DNA of 64,000 bases from Isosphaeraceae bacterium EP7 (GTDB taxonomy: Bacteria; Planctomycetota; Planctomycetia; Isosphaerales; Isosphaeraceae), in assembly GCA_038400315.1 (NCBI GenBank), contig CP151667.1, positions 1,623,174 through 1,687,173 on the forward strand. The letters are read 5' to 3'. Below the pieces are notes generated by a model. It was given only the letters and a program-made list of their open reading frames with translations. It was not told the DNA's origin and made no database searches. Below are positions 44,236 to 53,604 of the stretch, one piece after another. The position numbers and the translations under genes were made by a program. Positions within the stretch are counted from its first letter, which is position 1. Each line of letters begins with the position of its first letter.

Positions 44236-45180
44236 TCAACGGGCCGGTTCGTTACGCTCACTCGGGCACCCCTCGGGGGCGCATGGCAGCAAGTAGCCTT
44301 CGATCGCCTGCGCGAAGACCTCCGCGTGCGTAAAATGAGGCTGGTGCCCGATCAACGGCATCAGGACCCCCGTCGCCCCGGGCAGTTGGGTCCGCAGCAG
44401 ATCGAACTCCGACTGGCGAACGATCCGGTCCTCATTCCCGTGCAGCAGCAGGATCTCGACCGGGATCTGGGCCAGCTTCGGCCGCAGGTCAAGACGCGTC
44501 AGGAGCGACGTCCGATGGGCAATCCCGGCGATCGGCGTCAGGCCGTTCTGCTCCAGGTAAATCGGCCAGCGGTCGGCGATCACCCGGGGGAACTGGTTCT
44601 TCGAGTTGTGCTCGAGGATGGTTCGTCGCAACGGCAGTCGGTCGATCGTCCCCGGCACACGCCGGCCGACCGCCAGGGCCAGCTTCTCGGCGAACGAGAA
44701 TTGACGGTGGGCGAACGCGCCTTGCAGCACCGCCTTGGGGAACCGTCGAGGCTCTCGGAGCAGGGCACCGAGCGTCACCGTGCTGCCGAAGGAGGTGCCG
44801 ACCAGGAACACACGGCCGATCCGCAGGTGCTCGATCAGGTCGAAGACGTCGTCGACCAGATTCTCATGGGTGATCGAGGCCAGTTGGGCGGTGTCGTCGG
44901 GGTTGTCGCCGGGGTAGTCGAGGACGATCGTCCTGAATCGCGCGGCCAGCCGGTTGAGGGTCAGGGCGTAGCCTCGATACGTCGAGGCGATGCCCGGCAG
45001 CAAGATCAAGGGGGGGCCGGCGCCCAGAACCCGGTAAGTCATCCGGTGCCGCGGGCCTTGCCATTGGCCCACCTCGGCCTGGGCGTCGTAAGCGGCGATC
45101 TCGGCACGGAAATCGGCCGGGGCGGGGCAGGCAGGGCGGGCGCCTTCGTCGGCGTCCGGGGGGCTCGCGTTCGATGACAC
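44236..45180 (-). CDS. Alpha/beta hydrolase
   Basis: A 314-residue serine hydrolase starting at GTG 45180, a single nucleotide after the MEMO-family stop, so the two are coupled. Oxyanion strand LILLPGIASTYRGY, nucleophile VGTSFGSTV, acid in HGNEDRIV and His in GHQPHF make a complete triad. The N-terminal ~45 residues are an extra segment. It resembles C-C hydrolase/esterase-type proteins; substrate unknown. Confidence 0.85.
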   Translation of the reverse strand: MSSNASPPDADEGARPACPAPADFRAEIAAYDAQAEVGQWQGPRHRMTYRVLGAGPPLILLPGIASTYRGYALTLNRLAARFRTIVLDYPGDNPDDTAQLASITHENLVDDVFDLIEHLRIGRVFLVGTSFGSTVTLGALLREPRRFPKAVLQGAFAHRQFSFAEKLALAVGRRVPGTIDRLPLRRTILEHNSKNQFPRVIADRWPIYLEQNGLTPIAGIAHRTSLLTRLDLRPKLAQIPVEILLLHGNEDRIVRQSEFDLLRTQLPGATGVLMPLIGHQPHFTHAEVFAQAIEGYLLPCAPEGCPSERNEPAR

Positions 45181-45181
45181 G

Positions 45182-46420
45182 TCAGGGCGCCTCGGTCGTC
45201 TGGTAGGAGACGCTGGCGAAGGAGACGCAGCAGGTGCGGCCTTCGTCCACGGCCTGTTGGTAGTTCAGGACGAGTCCCTCGGCCGGGCCCATCGCCTGAA
45301 GCATTGTATACGTCGCCGCCAGGCCGCAGACACGCCAGCGATCCTGGACCTTCGTCGCATGGCCGAACCAGCCAGCCGCGTCGCACCCCGTCGCGTGGCC
45401 GAGCATCCCTTCGTCGAACGAGCGAATCGTCCCCAGCAGTTCGGCGGAGACCGGATCGGGGTCGCCGAACTCCGGCCCGACGTGGCAGAGGTCGATCCCG
45501 GCGATGTAAACCACCTTGCCGGGGGCCTCGCGCTCGGCCTGCTTCAAGGCCTCGATGAACTGGCGGACTTCGGCGTCCTCGATCGGCTCGGCTCGGCGTA
45601 TCATCAGGTCGTAGAACGACCCGACCAGGATCGGCACGATCCGGAACGGCCGGTCGCCCAGCACATACTTGAGGAACACCGCCTGGAACTCGACGGAGTG
45701 CTCCATCCGATGCGCCAGCTCGTCGTCGAAGTAAGTCGGCCCGGCGAACTCGGCGATCCGGTCCACATAGTCGCGATCGGTTTCGACCAGCCCGAGCGGG
45801 GTGTCAAAATCCTTCCGCGTCAGCACGAATCTGCGAGCGCACGCCTGATGTGCCACTCCCAGGATGACGAACGTGTCGGCATCGGATCGTTCGGCCAGCG
45901 CCCTGTACGCCCAGCTATAAGCCCGACCGCCTCGTCGGAAGTCGATATGAGGGCTGAGGATCCCGCGCAGTCGCCCGTCCACGTCGCCGACTGTCGGCTC
46001 GCCCGCCCCCCCTTCGCCGGCGAAGCACTGGAGCAGCTGGGCCTGGAGCGAACGCTGGGTGCTGGCGTAGGAACGACCCGCGAAAGCGGGCGGGCGCACG
46101 CGGCTCTCGGCGTAATCTCGGCGGAACGCCTGGAAGGTCGGGCCGTCGAGCACCAGGGCCTGGTCGAGCTGCTCCGTCAGGGATTCCAGGTCGGCCAGGT
46201 CGATGAAATGGCCGGTCTCTCGAAGGGCGAGCGCCTGGATCGCGGCCAGCGTGCGCGTGCCGTCGAAATGTTGGACAACCCTGATCCAGGCGTCCCACGG
46301 GACCAGCATCGGCTGGGCGAAGAGGCCCAGAGGGTCCTCCAACGCGACGAAGGACCGCCCGTCATGGTCGAGCCGCCTACCGGAGAGCGGGCGGAGCTTG
46401 GGCCGGTCGAGAGGAGGCAT
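45182..46420 (-). CDS. MEMO1-family protein (AmmeMemoRadiSam protein B) with N-terminal extension
   Basis: The C-terminal ~290 residues are a MEMO fold (extradiol-dioxygenase-like): ILSPHIDFRRGG with the metal-site His, FVILGVAHQA, the AHRMEHSVEFQ motif, and IAGIDLCHVGPEFGD. The N-terminal ~120 residues form a separate winged-helix-like domain (VQHFDGTRTLAAIQALALRETG). The usual partners (AMMECR1 domain and radical SAM protein) are absent locally. Biochemical role of the family is not settled. It is coupled to the hydrolase downstream. Confidence 0.88.
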   Translation of the reverse strand: MPPLDRPKLRPLSGRRLDHDGRSFVALEDPLGLFAQPMLVPWDAWIRVVQHFDGTRTLAAIQALALRETGHFIDLADLESLTEQLDQALVLDGPTFQAFRRDYAESRVRPPAFAGRSYASTQRSLQAQLLQCFAGEGGAGEPTVGDVDGRLRGILSPHIDFRRGGRAYSWAYRALAERSDADTFVILGVAHQACARRFVLTRKDFDTPLGLVETDRDYVDRIAEFAGPTYFDDELAHRMEHSVEFQAVFLKYVLGDRPFRIVPILVGSFYDLMIRRAEPIEDAEVRQFIEALKQAEREAPGKVVYIAGIDLCHVGPEFGDPDPVSAELLGTIRSFDEGMLGHATGCDAAGWFGHATKVQDRWRVCGLAATYTMLQAMGPAEGLVLNYQQAVDEGRTCCVSFASVSYQTTEAP

Positions 46421-46513
46421 TTCAGCGATCCTCGAAAGGCCGGGGAGCCTCCGAACGTCGCGTCAGGCCCGGATCCGCGATCCAGCGGCCGTGCGCGAGG
46501 AACCCCCGCCGGG

Positions 46514-46542
46514 ATTGTCGAGGTCGGGCGGGGTTGCGTCAA
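46514..46542 (-). promoter_or_regulatory. Candidate promoter of the MEMO operon in the 432-bp divergent gap
   Basis: Minus strand TTGACG (46537-46542), 17 nt, GACAAT (46514-46519), ~90 nt before the MEMO ATG. The gap 46421-46852 between divergent genes otherwise holds one 31-codon minus-strand ORF (46539-46634) that I do not trust, and no clear plus-strand promoter beyond a TAATGT box near 46778. Confidence 0.5.
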
Positions 46543-46852
46543 GCCTGCCCGCCGCGTGGGCCGACCGGCGGCCCGGCGATCAGCGGATTGGTCCAGGTTT
46601 CCGGCGGCAGGTCCCGGGGAGTGATCACTGGCATCGTCGGGGCCTCTCGTTCTTCGCGGGGCCATCATGGGTCGGCACGGAATGGTAGGCCCCGGATCAA
46701 GTCTGGTGCGTTTTATCGACGCGGGCCGCGAGACCTCAGACCGTCCGAGACGATCTGGAGCCATTTTGGAATCTCTGCTAATGTGCGCCGGCGTCACGCC
46801 CGACGGACGAGCCGATTGCTCGGCGGCGGGCTGTACACGGAAGGAGTGACCC

Positions 46853-47842
46853 ATGCGACGGATCGTCTGGACGTTGTTCTCGCTGACCGCACTGACGACG
46901 ATGGGAGTGCGCGCGGCGGGGCAGACGGCCGCGCCGGCGCCCAGGAACGCGCCGCAGGCCCAGGCCCGGCCCAAGGCCGCGACTCAAGGTACCCCGGCCA
47001 AGCCCCAGGAAGCCAGGATCCCCAAGCCCGCGGTCCCGCCGCTCTCGCCGGCCGAGATCGCAGCCCGCCAGAAGAAGATGGACGACCTGCTCGTCCGCTG
47101 GGAAGCGTCGAGCAAGAAGGTCACCCAGCTCGACGTCCACATGACCCGGATCGACAGATCGGAGAACTGGCCCGCCGAATGGTACGACGGCCGGGCCATC
47201 CTCAAGGCTCCCCACTTCGCCATGATCGATTTCCGCGCCATCGAGATCGATCCCGCGACGAAGAAGCCGGTCAAGGGGCCCGACGGCAAGGCCAAGAGCA
47301 AGGCCCACCAGAAGGTGATCTGCGACGGCTCGAACGTCTGGGAATACAAAGACGAGACCAAGCAGATCTTCATCTTCCCGCTGGGCAAGGAGCAGAAGGA
47401 GAAGGCCCTCCTCGAAGGTCCGCTCCCCTTCCTCTTTAACATGCGGGCCGCCGAGGCGACCAAGCGGTACAAGATGACCTGGAAGGAAGAGAAGAACGAC
47501 GCCACGATCATCGAGATCGTCCCACGCCTGGACATCGACCGCGACTCGTTCAGCAGGGCCTTGGTCCGGCTGAACAACACGACGCTGATGCCCGACGCCA
47601 TGATCCTGTATGACCCCAACGGCAACGACTGGCAGGAATACAGCCTCGACGACGTCCGGCCCAACGCCAAGATCAACGACGACAATTTCAAGGGCGTGAT
47701 GCTCGCCGGCTGGAAGGTCGAGAAGAACTCGCCGACCAAGCCCGGAGCTGCCACGCCGGCGACGGCCCCGGCAAGCGCCGACCCCGCGTCCCGTCAGCCC
47801 TCGGCCCGTCGCGCCCCGGCCAACCCGCCCAAGACACGCTGA
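46853..47842 (+). CDS. TIGR03009-type planctomycete secreted protein
   Basis: The 329-residue protein has a signal peptide (RRIVWTLFSLTALTTMGVRA), a Pro/Ala-rich linker (~25-70), then the conserved planctomycete domain (~75-300): DLLVRWEASSKKVTQLDVHM, ICDGSNVWEYKDETKQIFIF, LPFLFNMRAAEAT, with a LolA-like half-barrel pattern. The C-terminus is again Pro/Ala-rich. Function is unknown; a lipid-binding or carrier role in the periplasm is suggested only by fold resemblance. A terminator hairpin follows at 47856. Confidence 0.85.
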   Translation: MRRIVWTLFSLTALTTMGVRAAGQTAAPAPRNAPQAQARPKAATQGTPAKPQEARIPKPAVPPLSPAEIAARQKKMDDLLVRWEASSKKVTQLDVHMTRIDRSENWPAEWYDGRAILKAPHFAMIDFRAIEIDPATKKPVKGPDGKAKSKAHQKVICDGSNVWEYKDETKQIFIFPLGKEQKEKALLEGPLPFLFNMRAAEATKRYKMTWKEEKNDATIIEIVPRLDIDRDSFSRALVRLNNTTLMPDAMILYDPNGNDWQEYSLDDVRPNAKINDDNFKGVMLAGWKVEKNSPTKPGAATPATAPASADPASRQPSARRAPANPPKTR

Positions 47843-47855
47843 GATTCGCGGATCT

Positions 47856-47876
47856 CGCCCGTCTACGGGCGTGTTT
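47856..47876 (+). terminator. Terminator after the TIGR03009-type gene
   Basis: Perfect 7-bp stem CGCCCGT / ACGGGCG with a 2-nt core, followed by TGTTT, 13 nt after the stop. Its T tract runs into the -35 of the next promoter. Confidence 0.55.
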
Positions 47877-47903
47877 GACGGTCGTTCCGGGGGGGCCTAT
47901 AAT
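47875..47903 (+). promoter_or_regulatory. Near-consensus sigma70 promoter of the NfeD gene
   Basis: TTGACG (47875-47880), exactly 17 nt, TATAAT (47898-47903), the best promoter in the window. It implies a leader of ~140 nt. At the start codon, GGAGG (48032-48036) can pair with CCTCC (48040-48044), a small hairpin that could mask the ribosome binding site. Confidence 0.75.
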
Positions 47904-48049
47904 GGGCTCGTCGGATCGGCCTCCCCGGCCAAAAATGCAGGGGGCCGGTCGACTGCGGGGGGTGGTGGCATGGACCGCCCGCCCCCGGCAACCGACCGTC
48001 GCCCGCCTGCCCGGCGTGGCGGCGAGATCCCGGAGGGAGCCTCCCGGCC

Positions 48050-50278
48050 ATGATTCGCACCGTCCTCAAGCGACTCTTCCCGGCCCTCCTCTTCACGCCG
48101 GTCGTCCTGGGCTTCGCCGTCGCGGCTCGCGCCCAGGACGGGCCCCCTCGGGCCGAGAATCCCGACAAAAACGGCCCGGTCGAGCCGGCCGAGGTCGTCC
48201 CCGGACAGTTCTTCCCGATCATCGAGCCCATCGACGGCGACCTGATCGAACGCACCGCCATCGCGGCACGCCAGGTCATCGACCGAGCCCGCACCGAAGA
48301 GTCCAGGCCCGTCCTCGTCTTCGAGATCAGGCCCGGCACCGCACAGCCCGGCAAGGCCAGCTTCGGCACCGCCTGGGACCTGGCCAACGTCCTCTCCACC
48401 CGGCTCGCCGGCGCGCGGACCACCGTCGCTTACATTCCCGAGCCCCTCACCGGCTACGCCGTGCTGGCGGCACTCGCTTGCGACGAGATCGTGATGGCCC
48501 CCGGCGCCTCGCTCGGCCCGATCACCCCCGAGGGCGAGGTGGTTGACCAGGCCGCCGTCGAGCCCCTGAAGATCCTCGCACGCCGCAAGGGGCGCGAGCC
48601 CGACTTGCTGCTGGGCATGCTCGACAAGGAGGCCGACCTGCGGGCCGTCCGCGCCGACAACAAGCAGGTCCACTACGTCCTGGCCCAGAACCTCGCCGAG
48701 TTCAAGGCCTCGCACGTCGTCCTCGACGACCAGCCCGCCTGGGAGGGGGGCCGTCGCGGCGTGCTCTCCGCCGAGCGGGCACGCGACGAGGGGTTCGTCA
48801 AGCTGCTCGCCGAGAACCCCTCCGACGTCGCCAACGCCTATCGACTGGCCGGCCAGGCCTCGGGTGCCGACCCCACGCTCGGCCAGGTCATCCGGCCCGT
48901 CTGGATTGAGATCGAGGGGACGCTCGACAGCGTCAAGGAGTCGTACCTCCGCAGACGCATTGAGCAGGCAAGGCAGGAGAAGGCCAACCTCATCTTCTTC
49001 GCGATGGATAGCGACGGCGGGATCGACAAGTCGGCCGATAACATCGCCGACCTCATCGTCAACACCAAGGACATGAAGACGGTCGCCTTCGTCGACGGCA
49101 AGGCGATGGGCGTCGCGATCCTGGTCGCCCTGGCCTGCGACGATGTCGTGTTCCTTAAAGGAGCCCGGATGGGCGACGTCAGGCGCCTGATCACGGGCCG
49201 TCGAGGGCAATCCGAACCCCTCTCCGACCTGCAAATCAGCAGCCTGGCCAGCCGCGCCGAGACCCTGGCCAGGCAGAACGGCCACCCCTCCGCCGTCGCC
49301 CGCGCGATGGTCGACCCCGAGAGCATCGTCCTCCGCGCCAAGGACCACAAGACCGGCGCGGTCGTCTACGTCCTCCGCACCCAGGTCGAGGCCGAGCCCG
49401 CGCGATACACCGTCGACGAGACGATCAAGGACGCCGGCGATGTCCTGACCGTCACCGGAGAGGACGCCGCCTCGTTCGGTCTGGGGCAGGTCGTCAACGA
49501 TCGTGAGGACTTCAAGGGGCTCTACGGCCTGAGAGGCAAGACGATCAAGGTCGACGGCCCCACCTGGGTCGACGGCCTGGTGACGACCCTGAATGACCCA
49601 TTCGTGAGCTGGATCGTCCTGTTCGTCGGGCTCTTCATGCTGGTCCTGGAGCTGAAGCTGCCGGGAATCGGCCTGCCCGCGATCACGTCGGCGCTGGCCT
49701 TCATGCTCTTCTTCTGGAGCCGATACCTCAGCGGCACGGCCGACCAGCTCGAGATCATGCTGTTCGTCATCGGCATGGCCTGCCTGGCGATGGAGCTGTT
49801 CGTCTTTCCCGGGTTCGGCGTCTTCGGGATGAGCGGGATCCTCCTGATCCTGGTCAGCATCGTGATGGCCAGCCACACGTTCATCTGGCCGACGCAGGAG
49901 TATGAGTATCGCCAGCTCGGCCAGACGCTCCTCCAGATGACCCTGGTGCTCGGCACGGTTGGCGGCGGCGCGGTGGCCCTGGGCCGTTACTTCCCGTCGA
50001 TGCCCATCTTCAACCGGCTCATCCTGAAGCCCGAGCCGTGGGACGCGCCGTCGGACCCGACGGTGAAGCCCTCGGCCGACGGGATGCTCGACTCGCTGAC
50101 CTTCCTGATCGGCGAGACCGGCCGCACGACCTCGGTGCTGCGGCCCAGCGGCAAGGCCAGGTTCGGCGAGCTTCTGGTCGACGTCTCGGCCGACGGCTTC
50201 TATATCGAGCGCGATCGGCTCGTCGAGGTGGTCGAGGTTCAGGGCTCCCGCGTCATCGTCAAGGCAATGGGGAGCTGA
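48050..50278 (+). CDS. NfeD-family membrane protein with two degenerate protease-like domains
   Basis: A 742-residue protein. A signal peptide is followed by two ClpP/SppA-like domains (~50-280 and ~285-500), then four to six membrane helices (~515-640) and a C-terminal NfeD OB domain (~675-742, [23 protein letters not shown]). In NfeD proteases the nucleophile sits in a GSAAS/SAGA-type segment before ALACD. Here domain 1 reads [18 protein letters not shown] and domain 2 [18 protein letters not shown], both without Ser. It is therefore likely a scaffold or membrane-quality-control pseudoprotease, perhaps working with a stomatin-like partner encoded elsewhere. Confidence 0.88.
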   Translation: MIRTVLKRLFPALLFTPVVLGFAVAARAQDGPPRAENPDKNGPVEPAEVVPGQFFPIIEPIDGDLIERTAIAARQVIDRARTEESRPVLVFEIRPGTAQPGKASFGTAWDLANVLSTRLAGARTTVAYIPEPLTGYAVLAALACDEIVMAPGASLGPITPEGEVVDQAAVEPLKILARRKGREPDLLLGMLDKEADLRAVRADNKQVHYVLAQNLAEFKASHVVLDDQPAWEGGRRGVLSAERARDEGFVKLLAENPSDVANAYRLAGQASGADPTLGQVIRPVWIEIEGTLDSVKESYLRRRIEQARQEKANLIFFAMDSDGGIDKSADNIADLIVNTKDMKTVAFVDGKAMGVAILVALACDDVVFLKGARMGDVRRLITGRRGQSEPLSDLQISSLASRAETLARQNGHPSAVARAMVDPESIVLRAKDHKTGAVVYVLRTQVEAEPARYTVDETIKDAGDVLTVTGEDAASFGLGQVVNDREDFKGLYGLRGKTIKVDGPTWVDGLVTTLNDPFVSWIVLFVGLFMLVLELKLPGIGLPAITSALAFMLFFWSRYLSGTADQLEIMLFVIGMACLAMELFVFPGFGVFGMSGILLILVSIVMASHTFIWPTQEYEYRQLGQTLLQMTLVLGTVGGGAVALGRYFPSMPIFNRLILKPEPWDAPSDPTVKPSADGMLDSLTFLIGETGRTTSVLRPSGKARFGELLVDVSADGFYIERDRLVEVVEVQGSRVIVKAMGS

Positions 50279-50279
50279 G

Positions 50280-50308
50280 CCGGAGGCGCCCCGTTCCGGG
50301 GCGCTCCG
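50280..50308 (+). terminator. Terminator hairpin after the NfeD gene
   Basis: A ~12-bp GC stem with one bulged base (CCGGAGgCGCCCC / GGGGCGCTCCGG, loop GTTCC) starts 2 nt after the stop. No T tract. Confidence 0.55.
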
Positions 50309-50332
50309 GGCGTGCCGGCGGCGTCCGTTCGC

Positions 50333-50362
50333 TCGACAGTGCGACGCCGGCTGTGCTACATT
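50333..50362 (+). promoter_or_regulatory. Candidate promoter of the cyclophilin gene
   Basis: TCGACA (50333-50338), 18 nt, TACATT (50357-50362), ~70 nt upstream of ATG 50433. Confidence 0.45.
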
Positions 50363-50432
50363 CGCGGCGATTTCCGGGAGAAATTGGCCGCGCGATCGCT
50401 GCGCGAACTCCCGGAAACAGGGAGCGAACACC

Positions 50433-51023
50433 ATGCATCAGGGACGTCCGATGACCATCACCCTCTTCGGCCTTGCCGCCGCGACCGGCCTCGCCTTGAT
50501 GTTCGCGGCCGGGTCCGCCGAGGCCGCCGACGCCAAGACGATCGTCGTCTTCGACACCAGCGCCGGCCCGATCGAGATCGAGGTCGACGGCGAGAAGGCC
50601 CCGATCAGCGCCGCCAACTTCCTCAAGTACGTCGACTCGGGCTTCTACGACAACCTGATCTTCCACCGCGTGATCCCCGGATTCATGGTCCAGGGCGGCG
50701 GCATGGACGACGCCATGAAAGAGAAGTCCAAAGGTCAGGCGGCCCCGATCAAGAACGAGAGCGGCAACGGCCTGAAGAACTCGCGCGGCGCGCTGGCCAT
50801 GGCCCGGACGAACGACCCGGATTCGGCCACCAACCAGTTCTTCATCAACCTCGTCGACAACGACTTCCTCGACAAGGCCCGGTACGCGGTCTTCGGCAAG
50901 GTCATCTCGGGGATGGACACCGTCGACGCGATCGCCAAGCAGCCGACCGCCACCAAGGGGTTCCACGAGAACGTGCCGACGAAGCCGATTTACATCAAGT
51001 CGGCCAAGCGGAAGGCCAGCTGA
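50433..51023 (+). CDS. Secreted cyclophilin-type peptidyl-prolyl cis-trans isomerase
   Basis: The 196-residue enzyme speeds proline isomerisation during folding. The start ATG 50433 has GGGAG upstream; ATG 50451 is an alternative. A signal peptide ([23 protein letters not shown]) precedes the cyclophilin barrel: catalytic Arg in [13 protein letters not shown], then [21 protein letters not shown] and [15 protein letters not shown]. The compact loops match bacterial PpiA/PpiB. Likely periplasmic. Confidence 0.92.
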   Translation: MHQGRPMTITLFGLAAATGLALMFAAGSAEAADAKTIVVFDTSAGPIEIEVDGEKAPISAANFLKYVDSGFYDNLIFHRVIPGFMVQGGGMDDAMKEKSKGQAAPIKNESGNGLKNSRGALAMARTNDPDSATNQFFINLVDNDFLDKARYAVFGKVISGMDTVDAIAKQPTATKGFHENVPTKPIYIKSAKRKAS

Positions 51024-51077
51024 GGCCAGCGAATCGGCCGGCAGGGAGGTGTCGCAAATGAGTCTGGGCTCTCAGCC

Positions 51078-51106
51078 TTGACCCATGCCGGCGGCCATCC
51101 TACGAT
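51078..51106 (+). promoter_or_regulatory. Sigma70-like promoter of the ferredoxin gene
   Basis: TTGACC (51078-51083), 17 nt, TACGAT (51101-51106), ~95 nt upstream of the ferredoxin GTG. Confidence 0.65.
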
Positions 51107-51116
51107 AGTCGCGTTC

Positions 51117-51160
51117 GAGGGGCGGCGTGCCGATATAAGGTGCGTCGCCCCCTCAATTTT
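51117..51160 (+). promoter_or_regulatory. Leader hairpin followed by T run upstream of the ferredoxin gene
   Basis: Arms 51117-51127 (GAGGGGCGGCG) and 51143-51154 (CGTCGCCCCCTC) pair over ~11 bp with one bulge and one G-T, then AATTTT. It begins within a few bases of the expected transcription start, so it could act as an attenuator or a stabilising 5' stem-loop. Confidence 0.4.
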
Positions 51161-51202
51161 GCCGATCAAGATCAACGCGCCGACCCTGGAAAGGAGCGGA
51201 AC

Positions 51203-51502
51203 GTGGCTCACGTTGTCGCCGAGCCCTGTTTTGACTGCAAGTACACCGACTGCGTCGTCGTCTGTCCGGTGGACTGTTTCTACGAAGGCGCGCAGATCCT
51301 CTACATCCACCCCGAAGAGTGCATCGACTGCGAGGCCTGCGTGCCCGAGTGCCCGGTCGAGGCCATCTTCCACGAAGATAACCTGCCCGACGACTGGAAG
51401 GACTTCACGGCCCTGAACGCCGAAGAAGCCCCCAAGTGCCCCTGCATCACCGAGCGCAAGGACGCCCTCGAAGGCGAGTCCTGCACCAAGGCCGCGAAGT
51501 AA
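51203..51502 (+). CDS. fdxA: 7Fe ferredoxin ([3Fe-4S][4Fe-4S])
   Basis: The 99-residue protein starts at GTG 51203 behind a perfect AAAGGAG. It aligns through its length with Azotobacter-type ferredoxin [22 protein letters not shown] then [21 protein letters not shown]. By analogy Cys9, Cys17 and Cys50 bind the 3Fe cluster, and Cys21, Cys40, Cys43 and Cys46 the 4Fe cluster. The family's Trp/acid-rich tail ([20 protein letters not shown]) follows. A low-potential electron carrier; the redox partner is not adjacent. Confidence 0.94.
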   Translation: MAHVVAEPCFDCKYTDCVVVCPVDCFYEGAQILYIHPEECIDCEACVPECPVEAIFHEDNLPDDWKDFTALNAEEAPKCPCITERKDALEGESCTKAAK

Positions 51503-51536
51503 CCGGAACCGCCGCCCGGCGGAATGCGGAATGACG

Positions 51537-51562
51537 AAACCCCGGCCAGACGCCGGGGTTTT
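51537..51562 (+). terminator. Bidirectional intrinsic terminator between ferredoxin and DUF1559 genes
   Basis: Perfect 10-bp stem AAACCCCGGC / GCCGGGGTTT, 5-nt loop, ending in TTTT. Flanking A and T runs let it serve both convergent genes. The best intrinsic terminator in the window. Confidence 0.8.
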
Positions 51563-51655
51563 GCATTTCGAAGCCGATCAAATGCGACAGCAAGCCCCCC
51601 GTCGAGGCGGGCCCAGGGCTGGGCTTGCGTCGGGGGCAGGATCAAACTCGATCGC

Positions 51656-52594
51656 TCAGCGACGTTCGTCGCTGGAGATCGACTCGCCGCCATTGCGGGT
51701 CATCATCTTCACGAGGACGAGCTTGTTGATCTGGTTGGTCACCTGGCTGACGCTGCCGTCGCAGAAGGCGAAGTTGACCAGGCCCGGGTGCTTGCTCATC
51801 CAGTAAGTGTAATAATTGACCCCGGCGATACGGATCGGCTTGTTGAGCGTCCGATCCATCGTGGTCCGGACGCAGCAGTCGAACCCCTGCGACCAGGTGC
51901 CGACGAGCGACTCGCCGAACATGATCGTGTTCGACGTGCCGTCGGTGATGTCGGCAAGCCCGGTCTTCGAGTTCATGTAGTTGGTGCCGTTGTCATAGAT
52001 CCCGCAGAGGGTCGTCGGCGGGCTTTCCACGCAGTCGGGGAGAGTGCCTGCGGCCATGTTGAATCGGTAGTCGGACGGCCCGAACTTACTGATGGTGCTC
52101 GCGGTCCCGGACGTGGTGGCGGTGGCCGCCGCCTTGCGGTTCGAGGGGCAGACGAACAGGTCGAGCGTCCGCCTGAGGCTCGTCGAGTTCGACCATTCCG
52201 GCTGAACCACACCCTTGGCGTCGAGGTAGGTCGGCGGGACCTGGAAATTCATCTCATCGAAGAGATTGCCCTGCTCCATGTGGGTGAGCAGGCCGGGCAG
52301 GCCCCCCCACTGGGTCGGCAGTGCGATATTCGGGGCGCAGACCGGGTTGTTCGGATCGGACTCGAAGCAGATCCATCCCGCGGGGAAGTAGTTGAACGAG
52401 TCGTGATATTGCTGAGCGGCGAGGGCGAGCTGCTTCAGGTTGTTGATGCACTTGGCCCGATTGGCCGCCTCGCGCGCCTGCTGCACCGCCGGCAGGATCA
52501 GGGCGACGAGCACGCCGATGATCGCGATGACCACCAGCAGCTCGATGAGAGTGAAACCGACACGTCCGCGCTTGGAGAGAGGCTGGCGACGCAT
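51656..52594 (-). CDS. DUF1559 prepilin-like secreted protein
   Basis: The 312-residue protein starts at ATG 52594 (frame open to 52618). It has a type IV prepilin/pseudopilin leader [20 protein letters not shown] with cleavage G13|F14 and methylatable Phe. The planctomycete DUF1559 body follows: [19 protein letters not shown], a Cys-containing extracellular domain, and the C-terminal FAFCDGSV signature (H-x9-DG class). Planctomycete genomes carry dozens of these, thought to be pilin-like surface or secretion-system subunits. Monocistronic. Confidence 0.92.
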   Translation of the reverse strand: MRRQPLSKRGRVGFTLIELLVVIAIIGVLVALILPAVQQAREAANRAKCINNLKQLALAAQQYHDSFNYFPAGWICFESDPNNPVCAPNIALPTQWGGLPGLLTHMEQGNLFDEMNFQVPPTYLDAKGVVQPEWSNSTSLRRTLDLFVCPSNRKAAATATTSGTASTISKFGPSDYRFNMAAGTLPDCVESPPTTLCGIYDNGTNYMNSKTGLADITDGTSNTIMFGESLVGTWSQGFDCCVRTTMDRTLNKPIRIAGVNYYTYWMSKHPGLVNFAFCDGSVSQVTNQINKLVLVKMMTRNGGESISSDERR

Positions 52595-52707
52595 GACGCG
52601 ACCCCGCGATGAGGACAAGGGACTGACAACCGTCGTCGATTGCTAAGATAATCCATCCACCCCGTCAATGTCACCCTCGTCGGAGAAAGATTCGTGGCGA
52701 TGACGGG

Positions 52708-53340
52708 CTAAGCCAGCTCGACCGTCCAGTAGGCATCGTCCAGGAAGCTCTTCCAGCTGAGGTAACGCCGGTTGGCCAGCTTGAGGCGGAGCGCGGGGCT
52801 GGTCCTGGGCTCGACCGGCTCGCGGATCAGGCGCATCGAGGCCTCCGTCGGCGTGCGGCACCCCTTGCGCACGTTGCACTTGAGGCAGGCGCAGACGAGA
52901 TTCAGCCAGCTCGCCCCGCCCCCCTGGCTGCGCGGGACGATGTGATCGAGGCTGAGCTGGGCGGTGGAGAACCGCTTGCCGCAATACTGGCAGCGATTGC
53001 CGTCGCGGGCGAAGATGTTGCGGCGGTTGAATTTGACCTTGCGGCGCGGGAGCCGGTCATAGGCCAGCAGGCGGATGACGCGGGGGACCTGGATCTCGAA
53101 CTGGACGGTGCGGACGTAGTCGTCTTCCGGCTTGCGGAAGGCGGCCCTCGCCTCGGACACTTCGCGCCAGGACGGGAAGTCGAACGACTGATACTGGCCG
53201 TCGTCGACGGTGACAACCTCGGCCAGCTCCTTGACGAGCAGCCGGAAGGCCCGTCGCGCCGAGATGACGTGGACGGCCATGAAGAATTTGTTGAGGACCA
53301 GGACGCTGGAGTCGAGCGGCTGGAAAGCTCCGAGACTCAT
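52708..53340 (-). CDS. HNH endonuclease
   Basis: A 210-residue nuclease with a structural zinc ribbon CQYCGKRF (Cys117, Cys120) and CLKCNVRKG (Cys152, Cys155), plus the catalytic LDHIVPRSQGG (Asp132, His133) and Asn147. The N-terminal ~95 residues, including SSVLVLNKFFMAVHVISARRAF, match the widespread cyanobacterial/planctomycete HNH subfamily. There is no methylase or mobile element near it; the physiological role is unknown. Confidence 0.92.
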   Translation of the reverse strand: MSLGAFQPLDSSVLVLNKFFMAVHVISARRAFRLLVKELAEVVTVDDGQYQSFDFPSWREVSEARAAFRKPEDDYVRTVQFEIQVPRVIRLLAYDRLPRRKVKFNRRNIFARDGNRCQYCGKRFSTAQLSLDHIVPRSQGGGASWLNLVCACLKCNVRKGCRTPTEASMRLIREPVEPRTSPALRLKLANRRYLSWKSFLDDAYWTVELA

Positions 53341-53604
53341 AAACGAGAGGCTCCCCGGTTACCGATCTTCTAGAATCGGGCGGTTCGCGGGTCGACCGTC
53401 GCTGGGCGAGGTCGGGTAGCCGGGGGTCGAGGCCGGCCGTCGTTTTGGTCGTTGGGTCGGGGTGTCGCGGCCCCGGGCTCCTGAGCTGGTTCGAGGGCAA
53501 TTCTCCGTTGACGTCCGAGGGTCGGGCGGGGCCCGTCTCGCTTCATGATGACCCCTCGGCGGGCGACCGTCCAGGTTGCGTCGCCGAGGGGGCGTGGATG
53601 GGGC

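Noticed and set aside
46539-46634. 31-codon minus-strand ORF upstream of the MEMO gene, reading MPVITPRDLPPETW
   Set aside because: Has a weak GAGAGG upstream, but its stop overlaps the -35 of the MEMO promoter and no family or coding signal supports it.
47897-50434. 845-codon frame opposite the NfeD gene
   Set aside because: Antisense shadow; the plus-strand product has clear domains, promoter and terminator.
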